Shown: positions 8,522 to 17,422, counted from the first letter of the stretch. The stretch is 48,130 bases of DNA from Verrucomicrobiota bacterium (GCA_016209525.1 JACQWK010000242.1:1-48130); one strand, 5' to 3'. Translations and numbers: made by a program. The notes: generated by a model from the letters alone, not told the origin.

Positions 8522-9751
8522 CTAATGGGCACCCGGATAACGAGGGTGCTCCTTGTGGACGGGCAGGCGATTCACGATCCATCGATAGGTCAACACCTCG
8601 ATGGCGACGATGCTCGCGACGATAATGAGTTCCTTCCAGTAAAAGAACTCGCGGTGCGGCAGTTTCCAATTGAAGGCGAACATGGAGACCGTGAACCGGT
8701 TGGCGATCACTCCGACAATCGTGAAGACCGCGGTCCAACGCACCAGTCTGGCGTTTTCCTTCCTGACGCCGGCCAGGAAGAGGAAACTTGGAACCAGCAC
8801 AAATCCGAACACCTCGACGAGAAACCACCAACCATAGCCGGTGTTCAGAAGCGCCCAATGATGACCGTGGGCGAGCGCGATCCATTTCATCGCGAAATAA
8901 GTGACCAGAGCAAGCGCAGCGCCTTTTCCGAGGCCGAGCGTCAATGGGTCGAGGCTTTGGAGACTCTTCAAGCCGACACGCTGGGGGAGATAGCGGCTGA
9001 CCAAGGCGCTTTCGACGATGACCATCGAGAGTCCGGCAAAGATGCTCGAAATAAAGAACAGCAGGGGCAAGTAGGGGGAGTACCAAAGCGGGTGCAGTTT
9101 TCCTGGCGCCAGGAGGAAAAGCGCTCCCAAAGCCGATTGGTGAAGCGTGGAAAGGATGACTCCAAAAATCGTCGCCCCGATAGTTACTCGCAGCGCCCAG
9201 CGGCGGAATCTGTCCGCTCCCAGCCATTCGAAGATGGCCGGACAAAACTCGACAAACTGAGTCGAGAGGTAGAGGGCGACATGCCACGCCACCAGAAACA
9301 TGACCGAACCGGTTCCAAATGACCTGATCATCGGATACGGCAGCCGCCACGGCATTCCCAAATCCACCAAGAGATAGACGACCGCGAAAAAATAGCCGAT
9401 GAAACCGGTCAGGACGGCGGGCCGCAGGAGCGGATAGTAATGTTTCATCCCGAAGAGATACACCGCCGAAGCCAAGAGAAATCCTGTGGAGGCCAAGGGC
9501 ACGCCGGAGAAAAGGCCCCAAGCCAGGAAGAGGCCCCACGGTTGATCGTTGGACGCGTGCGTGACCACGCCGAGCCCCTGGAGGTAGCGCCACACCAGAA
9601 AAGGGCACCCCAGGAGGACGATCAGCCCCGCGGCCAGATTGAAAGGAGTGATCAATTGCCGAAGGTATGTTCGCGGCGGCACTCCGTTGCAGACTCTCTC
9701 CAAAATCCACGCAGACATGGAAACCGAACAAGTTCCTGATTTCGTCGTCAT
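8522..9751 (-). CDS. NrfD/HmcC-like polytopic membrane subunit (menaquinone-interacting)
   Basis: A 409-residue integral membrane protein with about ten hydrophobic segments (e.g. NLAAGLIVLLGCPFLVWRY, PAVLTGFIGYFFAVVYLLV, PLLFFISSIFAGLSMVIVE, GWWFLVEVFGFVLVPSFLFL). It belongs to the NrfD/PsrC family, whose members exchange electrons between the quinone pool and an adjacent iron-sulfur subunit. The preceding HybA-like ferredoxin and the multihaem cytochrome give the HmcA-B-C arrangement of Hmc/Tmc-type conduits. The ATG at 9751 is preferred over the longer frame to 9859, which reads through intergenic sequence; 9718 (MSAWILERV) is an alternative. A family B repeat separates it from the ferredoxin gene. 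Confidence 0.9.
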   Translation of the reverse strand: MTTKSGTCSVSMSAWILERVCNGVPPRTYLRQLITPFNLAAGLIVLLGCPFLVWRYLQGLGVVTHASNDQPWGLFLAWGLFSGVPLASTGFLLASAVYLFGMKHYYPLLRPAVLTGFIGYFFAVVYLLVDLGMPWRLPYPMIRSFGTGSVMFLVAWHVALYLSTQFVEFCPAIFEWLGADRFRRWALRVTIGATIFGVILSTLHQSALGALFLLAPGKLHPLWYSPYLPLLFFISSIFAGLSMVIVESALVSRYLPQRVGLKSLQSLDPLTLGLGKGAALALVTYFAMKWIALAHGHHWALLNTGYGWWFLVEVFGFVLVPSFLFLAGVRKENARLVRWTAVFTIVGVIANRFTVSMFAFNWKLPHREFFYWKELIIVASIVAIEVLTYRWIVNRLPVHKEHPRYPGAH

Positions 9752-9901
9752 AGGATTCGTTGCATTCGCCCTTCCTCCACCCCTTCCCCTCTCGACGCGT
9801 AGTGCAGGTGGGAACGGTGCAACGCGCCGGGAGTGGGATGCAGGGTGAGAATGCCCCAAGCCAGTGCGCGCATTGGGACCATGAACCGCCGAGAGCTTGG
9901 A

Positions 9902-10036
9902 GTAGCGCAGATTTGTAATCTGCCGTATTGCAGAATTGTATTCTGCGGCGCTGCGGTCAGATCCAACGCGCTCGAATCTCTCGACCCTCCGCCGATTAGA
10001 AATCGGCGATACAGCAGATTGGAAATCCGCGCTACG
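9902..10036. repeat. Family B palindromic element
   Basis: Opens with TAGCGCAGATTTGTAATCTG and closes with CAGATTGGAAATCCGCGCTA. Internal hairpins of the GAATTGTATTC and CCGATTAGAAATCGG type lie between. CCATGAACC (9879) and GGTTCATGG (10044) flank it as an outer inverted pair; the same pair also flanks the family D copy at 35372-35479. It lies between the ferredoxin and NrfD genes. Confidence 0.85.
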
Positions 10037-10097
10037 GATCCTTGGTTCATGGAGAGGGTCTGTGGTTCAACTCCGTGCAAAAACCATTGCTGCTAAT

Positions 10098-11030
10098 CTA
10101 TGCCGGATTCGATTGATTTGCTTGATTGCGCTGCTCCGCTGTTTCCGGTCGCTTTCGGCTCTGGGTGAAGGCGTACAGGCCGCCCAAGAGTGCCGGCCAA
10201 ATGACGAAAACTGCGGGCACCATGGAAAGGAATCCGCGCGTGAATTCGGGGAACGGCTTGGTCCCAAGGTCGGCGGGAAACCCCAGCCTTTCGAAAGGCA
10301 GTTCCGAGAGATAGAGCCAACTGGTGCCGCCGGCCTCGCTCACTCCGTAAAGGTGGTTCTGATATTTGCCCGGATGGTTCCGGATTTTCTCTCTCGCGAG
10401 GTCGATCAATTCGCTTTTCTTCCCGAAAGTGATCGCTTCGTTGGGACAGATTTTAGCGCACGCCGGAGTCTCCTGACGTGAAATCCGCTCGTGGCACAAC
10501 GTGCATTTCCGGACTTGCGGCGAGGTCGGATTGAAATACTCGTAAGCCGGAATGTTGAACGGGCAGGCGATCATGCAGTACCGGCATCCCAGGCAGATGT
10601 TCTTGTTATAGATCACGGCACCTTCGGGAGACTTGGAGAGGGCGCCGACCAGGCAGGCGGAGGCACACGCCGGTTCCTCGCAATGCATGCATTGTTCTTT
10701 GACGTACACCGGCGGCCGATCCGGCTGAGGATTCGCGTAGCGATTGACGACGGTGTAATTCTCCGCATCCGTCCTTCGTTCGCGCTCGAAAATCGAGAGA
10801 TCTTCCAAGGGAGTCCGGAGCGGAGGCAGTTGGTTCGCCGCCTTGCAGGCCTCCTCGCACTTTCGACAGCCGATGCACAACGACAGGTCCATCAGCAGGC
10901 CAACGCGATCGGGCCAGCCTGGGAAATATTCCGCGGAGTTCGAAGCGGACGCCGGCACACTGAAGAACAGAGCGCCGCCGCCTGCCGTGATCCCCTGCAA
11001 AAACCTTCGGCGGTTGTTTTTCATAATCAT
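10098..11030 (-). CDS. HybA/HmcB-like periplasmic four-cluster ferredoxin with C-terminal membrane anchor
   Basis: A 310-residue protein with a Tat-like leader (NRRRFLQGITAGGG). Four ferredoxin-type cysteine groups follow: CIGCRKCEEAC, CMHCEEPACASAC, CLGCRYCMIAC and CTLCHERI...CAKIC. A C-terminal hydrophobic helix (SMVPAVFVIWPALLGGLYAF, about 266-285) would anchor it beside the NrfD-like subunit encoded downstream. This is the HybA/HmcB layout. It would carry electrons between the membrane subunit and the multihaem cytochrome encoded upstream. Two nearby ATGs (11030, 11024) are possible starts. Confidence 0.92.
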   Translation of the reverse strand: MIMKNNRRRFLQGITAGGGALFFSVPASASNSAEYFPGWPDRVGLLMDLSLCIGCRKCEEACKAANQLPPLRTPLEDLSIFERERRTDAENYTVVNRYANPQPDRPPVYVKEQCMHCEEPACASACLVGALSKSPEGAVIYNKNICLGCRYCMIACPFNIPAYEYFNPTSPQVRKCTLCHERISRQETPACAKICPNEAITFGKKSELIDLAREKIRNHPGKYQNHLYGVSEAGGTSWLYLSELPFERLGFPADLGTKPFPEFTRGFLSMVPAVFVIWPALLGGLYAFTQSRKRPETAEQRNQANQSNPA

Positions 11031-11048
11031 GAGTTTGAAAGTAGGCGG

Positions 11049-11118
11049 TCACCCCTCACCCGGCCGTTGGCCACGCTCTCCCCATCCGATGGGGAGGGAT
11101 GGGGTGAGGGGCATGTTT
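11049..11118. repeat. Family A palindromic repeat
   Basis: A diverged family A copy with arms CCCCTCACCCGGCC and GGGGTGAGGGGCATG around CTCCCCATCCGATGGGGAG. It lies between the multihaem cytochrome remnant and the HybA-like gene. Confidence 0.75.
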
Positions 11119-11152
11119 CATTTCGAGGTGCCAATGAACCGGTTCATAAATG

Positions 11153-11365
11153 TCATCGCGATCTTGTTCCGGGAGTTTTCGCCGGGTATTTGATGTCGTC
11201 TTCGTGGCACTCCGAGCAACCGGGCTTTTGATCGAAGGCTTGTTTCGAGTGACAATCGGCGCAGTCCGCATCTTTGTGGTCCTTATCGAGGATCAGACCG
11301 GTGACCGCGTGGTTGAAAGTTTTGGGCGTCCAATCGGAATGACAGGAGACGCAGTCGCGATTGAG
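11153..11365 (-). pseudogene. Distal in-frame segment of the multihaem cytochrome c, beyond a TAA stop (three more CxxCH)
   Basis: Directly after the TAA at 11366-11368, and in the same frame, 70 more codons read LNRDCVSCHSDW...DADCADCHSK...GCSECHEDD and end at TGA (11153-11155). The three CxxCH motifs, their spacing and the unbroken frame show that the ancestral protein was longer, with 13 haems. Either a single substitution created the stop, the assembly has one wrong base, or the gene is truncated. There is no start codon or ribosome binding site for separate translation. Confidence 0.8.
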
Positions 11366-12457
11366 TTAGGCGAACTTCACGTCAGGGGAGTGACAAGAAC
11401 GGCAAGCTAGATTCTGATGGTGACGGCTCAACGGCCAGCCGCGGCTGGAATGGTCGAACGGAGCGGTCTCCCGGTCGGAATGGCAGTGGGAGCATCGGCT
11501 TTCTTCGCGCGTCGAAGTTTCATGGCAACTGGCGCACGGCCGGTGGTGTTGCTCGAAGGTCCGAGTCTGCGCGGCTCTTCCTTCCGGACTGTGACAGCGG
11601 CTGCAACTTTCCTCGCGATGGCAGGCGACGCACTTGAAGCCGAAGCGCTGGACGTGATCTTTGTGCCGGAACGTGACCAGCGCGCCTTGCTCGTATTTCG
11701 TTTGATACGATCTGATGATGGGTTCTTCGATGTTTGGGTGAAGGATTCCCATGATATCGGTCGCGTCTGGAATTCGGACGGCGACCGACTGGGCGGTCTT
11801 CTTGGCATGACACACGGCACAATCGGTTTTGTGGCTCCATTCACGATGGCAGTTCAGGCACTGCCGGTGGTAGGCCCCTTTGAGGCCGGGTTGCTGGAGG
11901 TTTTCCTGCGCGGAAGGACTTCCATGGCAATCCCGGCAGCGCAGGATCACGTTGCCGGTGTTATGGTGGTGGCAGAGCACGCATCCGCCCGCCATCTCCG
12001 TCATTTGCGCGTGCAGTTTATGCGCGAAAACCACGGGCACATACTGGTTCGAGAGTTGGTCGAGCAACACCACCTCGGGGCCTTTTTCCGAGGAAAACCG
12101 GGGGCATGGCGCCAGAACAGGCGCCTCCTTCGTGGGGTTCGGAACCATGTGGCAGTCTGTGCACTTAAGTTGCTGGACTGCCTCGGATCGAGGCCCCGCC
12201 GCCGGCTGAGCCTTTTCCGGCGACTGCGCGGCCAACACCTGGGATGCTAGGGCCGCCACGATCAGGAACACTGCGAAAGAATTGGTTGAAGCGATGGCAC
12301 GGATTCTCAGGGCCTTCCCATCCGCCTGATCCGCCTTCTCTGGGCTTCCGTCTTCGGAGATTTTACTGACTTGGGAGGACCTTCCAAATCCGAAATCCGA
12401 ATCTCGAAATCCGAAACAAATCCGAAGCCAGAAAATGTCAAAATTCCAAACTGGCAT
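11366..12457 (-). CDS. Multihaem cytochrome c (10 CxxCH in this frame), HmcA-like
   Basis: A predicted periplasmic multihaem cytochrome of the class III/HmcA-like type. It carries CTDCH, CVLCH, CRDCH, CLNCH, CAVCH, CVACH, CSRCH, CASCH, CSHCH and CRSCH, with many extra histidines for bis-His ligation (e.g. HHHNTGN, HKDHVQRF). A signal peptide (SFAVFLIVAALASQVLA, cleavage after LAA) lies about 60 codons in. The first ~50 codons come from a simple AAATCCGAA-type intergenic repeat, so the annotated ATG is doubtful and the true start is unclear. An in-frame TAA cuts off three further haem sites. It is followed by HybA-like and NrfD-like genes as in Hmc/Tmc complexes. Confidence 0.85.
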   Translation of the reverse strand: MPVWNFDIFWLRICFGFRDSDFGFGRSSQVSKISEDGSPEKADQADGKALRIRAIASTNSFAVFLIVAALASQVLAAQSPEKAQPAAGPRSEAVQQLKCTDCHMVPNPTKEAPVLAPCPRFSSEKGPEVVLLDQLSNQYVPVVFAHKLHAQMTEMAGGCVLCHHHNTGNVILRCRDCHGSPSAQENLQQPGLKGAYHRQCLNCHREWSHKTDCAVCHAKKTAQSVAVRIPDATDIMGILHPNIEEPIIRSYQTKYEQGALVTFRHKDHVQRFGFKCVACHREESCSRCHSPEGRAAQTRTFEQHHRPCASCHETSTREESRCSHCHSDRETAPFDHSSRGWPLSRHHQNLACRSCHSPDVKFA

Positions 12458-12627
12458 CCTTCTGGTTTGGACTTTTCGAGCCTTCGGAATTCGAATTTGT
12501 TTCGGATTTCGGATTCAGGAGTCTGGTGGCCTCTGCGCCGCGCCGAGGTTCTGCGTCGCTTAGGAATGAATGAGCAATGGATCGATCCCGTCCGACAGTA
12601 CATGAGCAGCCCACGCATGGTGCCTCC

Positions 12628-12756
12628 CTAGGACTTTTTGCCCTTGTGCAGTAGTTTCCAGAAAACGGGAAACAGAAGGAGGAAGACCACCGCGATGAGG
12701 TATTCGATTCCCTTGGTCAGGTTGATGAATTCTTGCAGCGTTTTCGGTTCATTCAT
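12628..12756 (-). CDS. Small 42-residue membrane protein, HmcD-like
   Basis: A short gene beginning MNEPKTLQEFINLTKGIEYL and ending HKGKKS, stop TAG at 12628. It has one clear transmembrane helix (IAVVFLLLFPVFW, about 21-33) with a positive C-terminal tail. The gap to the upstream cytochrome b fusion gene is only 6 bases. A tiny single-helix subunit between cytochrome b and multihaem cytochrome genes is what Hmc operons have as HmcD (about 47 residues), so I infer the same role: a structural piece of the membrane complex. The sequence is too short for certain homology. Confidence 0.75.
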   Translation of the reverse strand: MNEPKTLQEFINLTKGIEYLIAVVFLLLFPVFWKLLHKGKKS

Positions 12757-12762
12757 GGAGAC

Positions 12763-15093
12763 TCAGTGTGTCAGGCGTGAAGTCATTGCGTAGATGATCA
12801 AAACCAGCAGTACCACTCCGATGCCGAAGAAAGCGTAGCCGAAACTGCGCGCGATGCCCTTCCAACGCTCCCACTCGTCTTTGACGCGGTACTCCTCGAG
12901 CCGGCCATCGGCCACCAGCCGGTCGTACCAGCGTTTGCGTTCGTGCAAGAGCTCGGTCCTGGAAATGCGTCCCGAGAAAATGACGGTGTCCATGGGAAAC
13001 TTTTCCAGCCGAAAGTGCGTGTTGAAAAAATGGATGGTAAAGATGAACCCTGCCGCCAGCAGCGCCTCGTCCGAGTGCACGATCAGCGCGATGTTGATGA
13101 CCCAGCCGGGGAGAAAGCTGGAGAAGGCCTGCGGAAACCACAAGACCAGGCCGGAGAGGCCGATGGCAAAGACGCCCCAGAACACCGCGAAGTAGTCGAA
13201 CTTCTCCCAGTAGGTCCACCGGTCGAACTGCGGCTTGGCTCCCCTGCCGAAAAACCATTTGTTGTGGGCGATAAAGTCGCGCCAGTCCTGCAGCGTCGGC
13301 ACCATCGATTCGGGGCCGAACAGGACAGACCAGACCCGTTTCCATTCGAACTTTCCGGTCGCGGGATTCCGCAGCTTGGCGCGCTGGTTCCAAGAGGTCG
13401 TGACGAGCTGGACCGCATGGAGACCAAAATAGAGGAACGTCACCAAGGCGCCGAAGTGGTGCAGAGATCGCGCCACCTCCGTGCCTCCGATGAAATTGAA
13501 CAGCGTCTTGGCCCAAGCCGTGTAATAGAACTTGAGCGGCATACCGGTGATGACCAGGAGGAGAAAGCTGGTGACCACCAGGAAATGCAGGAAACGATCG
13601 AAGGGGACAAACCGGGTGAACCACTCGTCATCCTTTTGCACGCGCACTTTCGCTTCCCGAAACGTTTTGGAGTCGTGCCAGTACAGATACGCCGACCGGA
13701 ACAGCCAGAGCACGGTATGCCCGCCGAAGAAGGTGAAAACGCCGATCAAGAGCGAGGTCATGAAGACGAAGGTCCAGTGGAACGAAGGATAATTCACCGC
13801 ATCCAGCGGGTTGGCGTGAGGCACGTACTGGGTGAAGCTGGCGTTGGCGGTCGGATGGCACCGCTGGCACGTCTGGACGATGTTCGCCTCGGAAAGCCGA
13901 GAAACCGGATTGGAGGGCGGCAAGACATCGTGGTGGCCGTGGCAGTCGTAACACGCCGCGACTTCCGAAGCCACGTTCGGACGGCCCAACGCGATGGCTT
14001 TGCCATGGTAAGTGTCGCGATAGTGAGTCAACCGGTCTTGGTGGCAGCGGCCGCAGCGCTGATCGCTCAACGCTTTGAAGTGATTGCCGTTGTGCGTCTC
14101 GATCTGGTGCGCCGAATGGCAATCCGTGCAGACCGGCCCCTGTTTGTCGCCCTTGGCCAAAAGCTGGCCGTGCACGCTTTCGTTGTAAATCTTCTCGACT
14201 CCCAAGTGGCATTTGCCGCAGGTCTTGGCAATGTTCGCGTGATTGATCGGCGAACTGCGGTCCACGCTGCGCTTGATGTCATGCACACCATGGCAGTCAT
14301 TGCAGGAAGGAGCGACGATCAAGCCCATCTGCAAGAGCGCCCGGCCATGAATGCTGTCTTGGTACTGCGTGGCCACTTGCGGGTACTTGATCCGGTATTC
14401 AGTGGTGAGCCCGGGATTGGAATGGCACTTGGCGCAGGTTCGCGGGAGGTTCAGTTTGAATACAGGCGAGCTGGCATCCTTCGCCGAGACGATGTCGTGC
14501 GCCCCATGGCAATCGGCGCAAGTCGCCGCCGCGGAAGCGCCGATCTTCCGGCTGACTCCGTGAATGCTGGCGCTGTACTCTTTGGCCGCCGTATCGTGGC
14601 TAGAGAGCGTCTCATGGCACTGGGCGCACTGGGCTGGAGGCGGACCGCTGTCATGAATGGCTTCTTTGATGCCCGAATGGCAGTCCACGCACGCCAGTTT
14701 GGCATGGATTGATTTCTGAAAGAGATTCGTCTGGAAAACGGGCAGCGGCACGTCTTTGCCCTGAACCTTGCGGCGTGTCGTCGGATCGGTATGGCACTCC
14801 AGGCAATCTTCGTTCGGGACTTTCTCGGGTTCGGCGGCGAGCAACGGCAGAGCGGTTCCAGCGAGAAGCACGACCCACAGGAAGAGCAACGGCCACGCTT
14901 GCAGCCGGGAGGAAGCGAATACGCATCGCAGGGTGGGCGGGCCGTTCTCCCTCACCCCGGCCCTCTCCCGCTGGGAGAGGGCGAACCGGATGCCGCGTTG
15001 TGCGTTGTTTCGTCCGATTGAATTCCCCGTCGCGCTGCCAGACGGACTCCCTCTCCCAGCGGGAGAGGGCCGGGGTGAGGGAGAACGCAACAT
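12763..15093 (-). CDS. Undecahaem cytochrome c fused to a cytochrome b-type membrane domain
   Basis: A long fusion. The periplasmic half carries eleven CxxCH motifs (CLECH, CVDCH, CAQCH, CADCH, CAKCH, CNDCH, CGKCH, CTDCH, CGRCH, CYDCH, CQRCH). The C-terminal half has about five membrane helices with histidines (HWTFVFMTSLLIGVFTFFGGH, FLHFLVVTSFLLLVITG, HHFGALVTFLYFGLHAVQ) like cytochrome b561/FdnI. It can link the quinone pool to periplasmic haems in one polypeptide. A signal peptide (LQAWPLLFLWVVLLAGTALP) precedes the first haem. The 5' end is disturbed: the codons before the signal peptide are a family A repeat (14941-15092). The ATG at 15093 lies at the repeat edge, GTG at 14955 is an alternative, and the frame further up overlaps the NapC-like gene. 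The start is therefore uncertain. Confidence 0.88.
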   Translation of the reverse strand: MLRSPSPRPSPAGRGSPSGSATGNSIGRNNAQRGIRFALSQRERAGVRENGPPTLRCVFASSRLQAWPLLFLWVVLLAGTALPLLAAEPEKVPNEDCLECHTDPTTRRKVQGKDVPLPVFQTNLFQKSIHAKLACVDCHSGIKEAIHDSGPPPAQCAQCHETLSSHDTAAKEYSASIHGVSRKIGASAAATCADCHGAHDIVSAKDASSPVFKLNLPRTCAKCHSNPGLTTEYRIKYPQVATQYQDSIHGRALLQMGLIVAPSCNDCHGVHDIKRSVDRSSPINHANIAKTCGKCHLGVEKIYNESVHGQLLAKGDKQGPVCTDCHSAHQIETHNGNHFKALSDQRCGRCHQDRLTHYRDTYHGKAIALGRPNVASEVAACYDCHGHHDVLPPSNPVSRLSEANIVQTCQRCHPTANASFTQYVPHANPLDAVNYPSFHWTFVFMTSLLIGVFTFFGGHTVLWLFRSAYLYWHDSKTFREAKVRVQKDDEWFTRFVPFDRFLHFLVVTSFLLLVITGMPLKFYYTAWAKTLFNFIGGTEVARSLHHFGALVTFLYFGLHAVQLVTTSWNQRAKLRNPATGKFEWKRVWSVLFGPESMVPTLQDWRDFIAHNKWFFGRGAKPQFDRWTYWEKFDYFAVFWGVFAIGLSGLVLWFPQAFSSFLPGWVINIALIVHSDEALLAAGFIFTIHFFNTHFRLEKFPMDTVIFSGRISRTELLHERKRWYDRLVADGRLEEYRVKDEWERWKGIARSFGYAFFGIGVVLLVLIIYAMTSRLTH
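14941..15092. repeat. Family A repeat pair over the 5' end of the cytochrome b fusion gene
   Basis: Facing copies GTTCTCCCTCACCCCGGCCC (from 14944) and GGGCCGGGGTGAGGGAGAAC (ending about 15086) with CTCCCGCTGGGAGAGGG hairpins. It occupies the stretch where the start codon and ribosome binding site of the downstream gene would be expected. Confidence 0.85.
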
Positions 15094-15121
15094 CCGCCAT
15101 GGCCGCCACTGCAAGGCCGCC

Positions 15122-16609
15122 CTAAGGCCCCCCGGTATGGCAGTCGCTGCAAAGGAATTCCTTATCATACTCTTCTCCTGGATGCTCGAAGGGCAGGCCG
15201 CCCGGGTGAAGCTTCTCGAGTTCAGAGCCGCTTCCTTGGGCCAAGATGAGATGGCACGCATTGCAGTCGTTGGCCTTGATCATCGATTTGCCGTCCTTGC
15301 TCGTGTGTTTGCCGTCATGACAACGGAAACAACCCGGCCAATCTTTGTGCCCGATGTTGTCGGGATACACCCGCCAGTTGGCTTTCATCTCCGGGAAGAA
15401 GTTGTCCCGGTAAATCTGCTGCACGGTCTCGATGGTTTTGCCGATCCGCGCAGCGCCGGGGTATTGGTTCGCCAGGTGCGTGGCGATCTTTTGCACCGCG
15501 TCGGTTTCATTCGTGTAACATTGAGTCAGGACGTAAACGGCGTTCGTCTTGATGTAGGGCATGGACGAGTCGATCTTGCCCAGTTTCATGGCCAGATCGA
15601 CGGCGGCGTTGGGCGACTCGAACATGTGGGCCGGACGATTGTGGCAGTCCATGCAGTCCATCACCCGGATGGCCGATTCATCCACTCCGTTCGTAAATCC
15701 GGGCGAACGGAATTCGGTCACGACGCCCTGATGGTCGGTGAGGCGGACCCACGGTATCTTTTGGCGCGCCGCGTCGTTGGCGAAGTATTCGACTTTGTTG
15801 CCGACGTTCATGTGCCAGTGAATGCCGCCGACAGGCCCGTGCGTCGGGTCGCCGCCTCCCACTTTCAGCAGCAAGCGCACCTCGTGGTAGGAGTTTGTCT
15901 CGTCGGTCAAAAAGTAGGAATAGGCTCGGTCCAAGTTGCCCACGAACTTCTGCGGCCAATGGCACTGTTCGCAGGTTTCCTGAGCTGGCCGCAGATTCTT
16001 GATGGGCGTCGGGATGGGACGCGGGAAGATGTCTTTCAGCGTGGCATAAACCTGATAGGTGCCGGAAAGCTTGGAGCGGACGTACCAAGTTGCGCCGGGA
16101 CCGATGTGACACTCGGTGCAAGAGACTTTGGCATGGGGCGAGTGCCGGTACGTAACCAACTCCGGTTGCATCACGGTGTGGCACGCCTGCCCGCAGAATG
16201 GGACGGATTCGGTGAAATGATAAGTGTGGTAACTGGACAGCGCGGTGAAGAGCAGCAGGAGGACCGTGACCACCAGAAAACCCGCAAAGATGCGCCGATC
16301 TCGCGGTCGGGAAAGGTCGATCTGCAAGGGAGGAGGCGAACCGACCGCGCGGGCAATCCGCCAACGCCGAACCAATGCGCCCACCACCGCCAACATCAAC
16401 CCCAAAACCAGAAAGGCCGGCGTGACGAGATAGGTGAGCACTCCGACATACGGATTGGCAAAATGCGCCAGCGAATCCAGCACGAAGAGCAACAAGAAGG
16501 CAAACAAGCTCGCAATCACAATGACGAGCCCGACCAGGCTGGTCCAGTTGCGCAGAAAAGAAGACCGGCTTAAACCTCCGGATGGAGTTGGACTGTCGTT
16601 CATATTCAA
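15122..16609 (-). CDS. NapC/NirT-family multihaem quinol-cytochrome c oxidoreductase-like protein
   Basis: A 495-residue membrane-anchored cytochrome. Three hydrophobic segments stand near the N-terminus (SLVGLVIVIASLFAFLLLFVL, LTYLVTPAFLVLGLMLAVVG, FAGFLVVTVLLLLFTALS). The haem domain follows: first site CGQACH (CX3CH, unusual spacing), then CTECH, CEQCH, CMDCH, CFRCH, CNACH, CSDCH. It resembles the NapC/NrfH family, which take electrons from menaquinol, but is about twice the length, like the long versions in delta-proteobacteria-type genomes. It is first in the Hmc-like block, directly upstream of the undecahaem/cytochrome b fusion. The ATG at 16609 has a second in-frame ATG two codons on. 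Confidence 0.9.
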   Translation of the reverse strand: MNMNDSPTPSGGLSRSSFLRNWTSLVGLVIVIASLFAFLLLFVLDSLAHFANPYVGVLTYLVTPAFLVLGLMLAVVGALVRRWRIARAVGSPPPLQIDLSRPRDRRIFAGFLVVTVLLLLFTALSSYHTYHFTESVPFCGQACHTVMQPELVTYRHSPHAKVSCTECHIGPGATWYVRSKLSGTYQVYATLKDIFPRPIPTPIKNLRPAQETCEQCHWPQKFVGNLDRAYSYFLTDETNSYHEVRLLLKVGGGDPTHGPVGGIHWHMNVGNKVEYFANDAARQKIPWVRLTDHQGVVTEFRSPGFTNGVDESAIRVMDCMDCHNRPAHMFESPNAAVDLAMKLGKIDSSMPYIKTNAVYVLTQCYTNETDAVQKIATHLANQYPGAARIGKTIETVQQIYRDNFFPEMKANWRVYPDNIGHKDWPGCFRCHDGKHTSKDGKSMIKANDCNACHLILAQGSGSELEKLHPGGLPFEHPGEEYDKEFLCSDCHTGGP

Positions 16610-16887
16610 AAGGAATTACGCAGGCTCCGGCGGCTTCCTGGAGTGCGGGCGGCCCGCCCGCCGTGTGCTGGCTGACCCGTCCCGGTCCGCCGGATTCTGT
16701 CGGGCCAACCGACCGCTTCCTGCGGGCCGGTTTCGCCGCGTTCCGTTCAACCGCGGCGCGCCAGGCTGGGTTCAACGGCGGCCTCGCCGTGAGGTATCCT
16801 CGACGCCAGGCACGCGTTGGCTTCCCGAGCCAGCCGCCTCAAGCCCAGTCCCGAAACGGCCGGCTCACCCAAACACTGCCGCTCAGA

Positions 16888-17229
16888 TCACTTCTTCTGA
16901 AACGTCCGCATGTACGCCACCAAGGCTTTCACCTGGTCGTCCGTCAGATCCGGGGACGGTTTCATCAGCGTCTTGTCGGCTTTGTCCTTGAGGCCCTCTT
17001 TGATCGCTTTGATGGCGGCGGCGTCCGTCATCTTCTGCTGCACGCTGGGGTCTGCGTAGTTTTTTGCGCCCAGCTTCTTGCCCATCTTCGTGTCGCCTTT
17101 GCCGTCGGTTCCATGGCATTTGGCGCAGTCTTTTTCGTAGAGGGCTTTGGCATCTTCGGCGCGGCCCGTCACGAGCGCGGCCCCCAGCAGGGCGGCTCCG
17201 ATGAGGATTGATTTGTTGAGAGTTCTCAT
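16888..17229 (-). CDS. Small monohaem cytochrome c (class I), paralogue 1
   Basis: A 113-residue secreted electron carrier: signal peptide (KSILIGAALLGAALVTGRA), haem site CAKCHGTDGKGDTKMG, and likely axial methionine in TLMKPSPDLTDDQVKALVAYMRTF. It is close in sequence to the cytochromes at 20623 and 21714 (shared CHG.DGKGDTKMGKK, IKEGLK, KPY/PS and ALVAYMRTF-type ending). The start MRTLNK is chosen because the signal peptide follows it directly; the frame above it is intergenic. Likely shuttles electrons among the periplasmic complexes. Confidence 0.93.
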   Translation of the reverse strand: MRTLNKSILIGAALLGAALVTGRAEDAKALYEKDCAKCHGTDGKGDTKMGKKLGAKNYADPSVQQKMTDAAAIKAIKEGLKDKADKTLMKPSPDLTDDQVKALVAYMRTFQKK

Positions 17230-17422
17230 TTTCAGAAGCGAGTTTCGTTCAGAAGAAGGCATTGATCCTTCACGCCCTAGCGTCGCTGGAACCGCCTGAA
17301 ACTGCTCTCCCTGGATTGCCGATTTGTCTTCCTTTTTTGGCGGTGTCGCCGACCGCATCTCTCATGGCCTGCGCGTGGCAAACGCGGACTGCCGCGAGGC
17401 GAGGAAGATGGATCGCCAAGCT

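Noticed and set aside
7968..9731. Minus-strand open frame of 587 codons overlapping the NrfD-like gene
   Set aside because: It is a shifted-frame shadow of the membrane protein, is very Arg/Ser-rich, and shows no membrane segments or motifs.
10110..10140. Third FNR-like site (TTGATTTGCTTGAT)
   Set aside because: The second half is a direct, not inverted, repeat, and it lies at the 3' end of a coding sequence.
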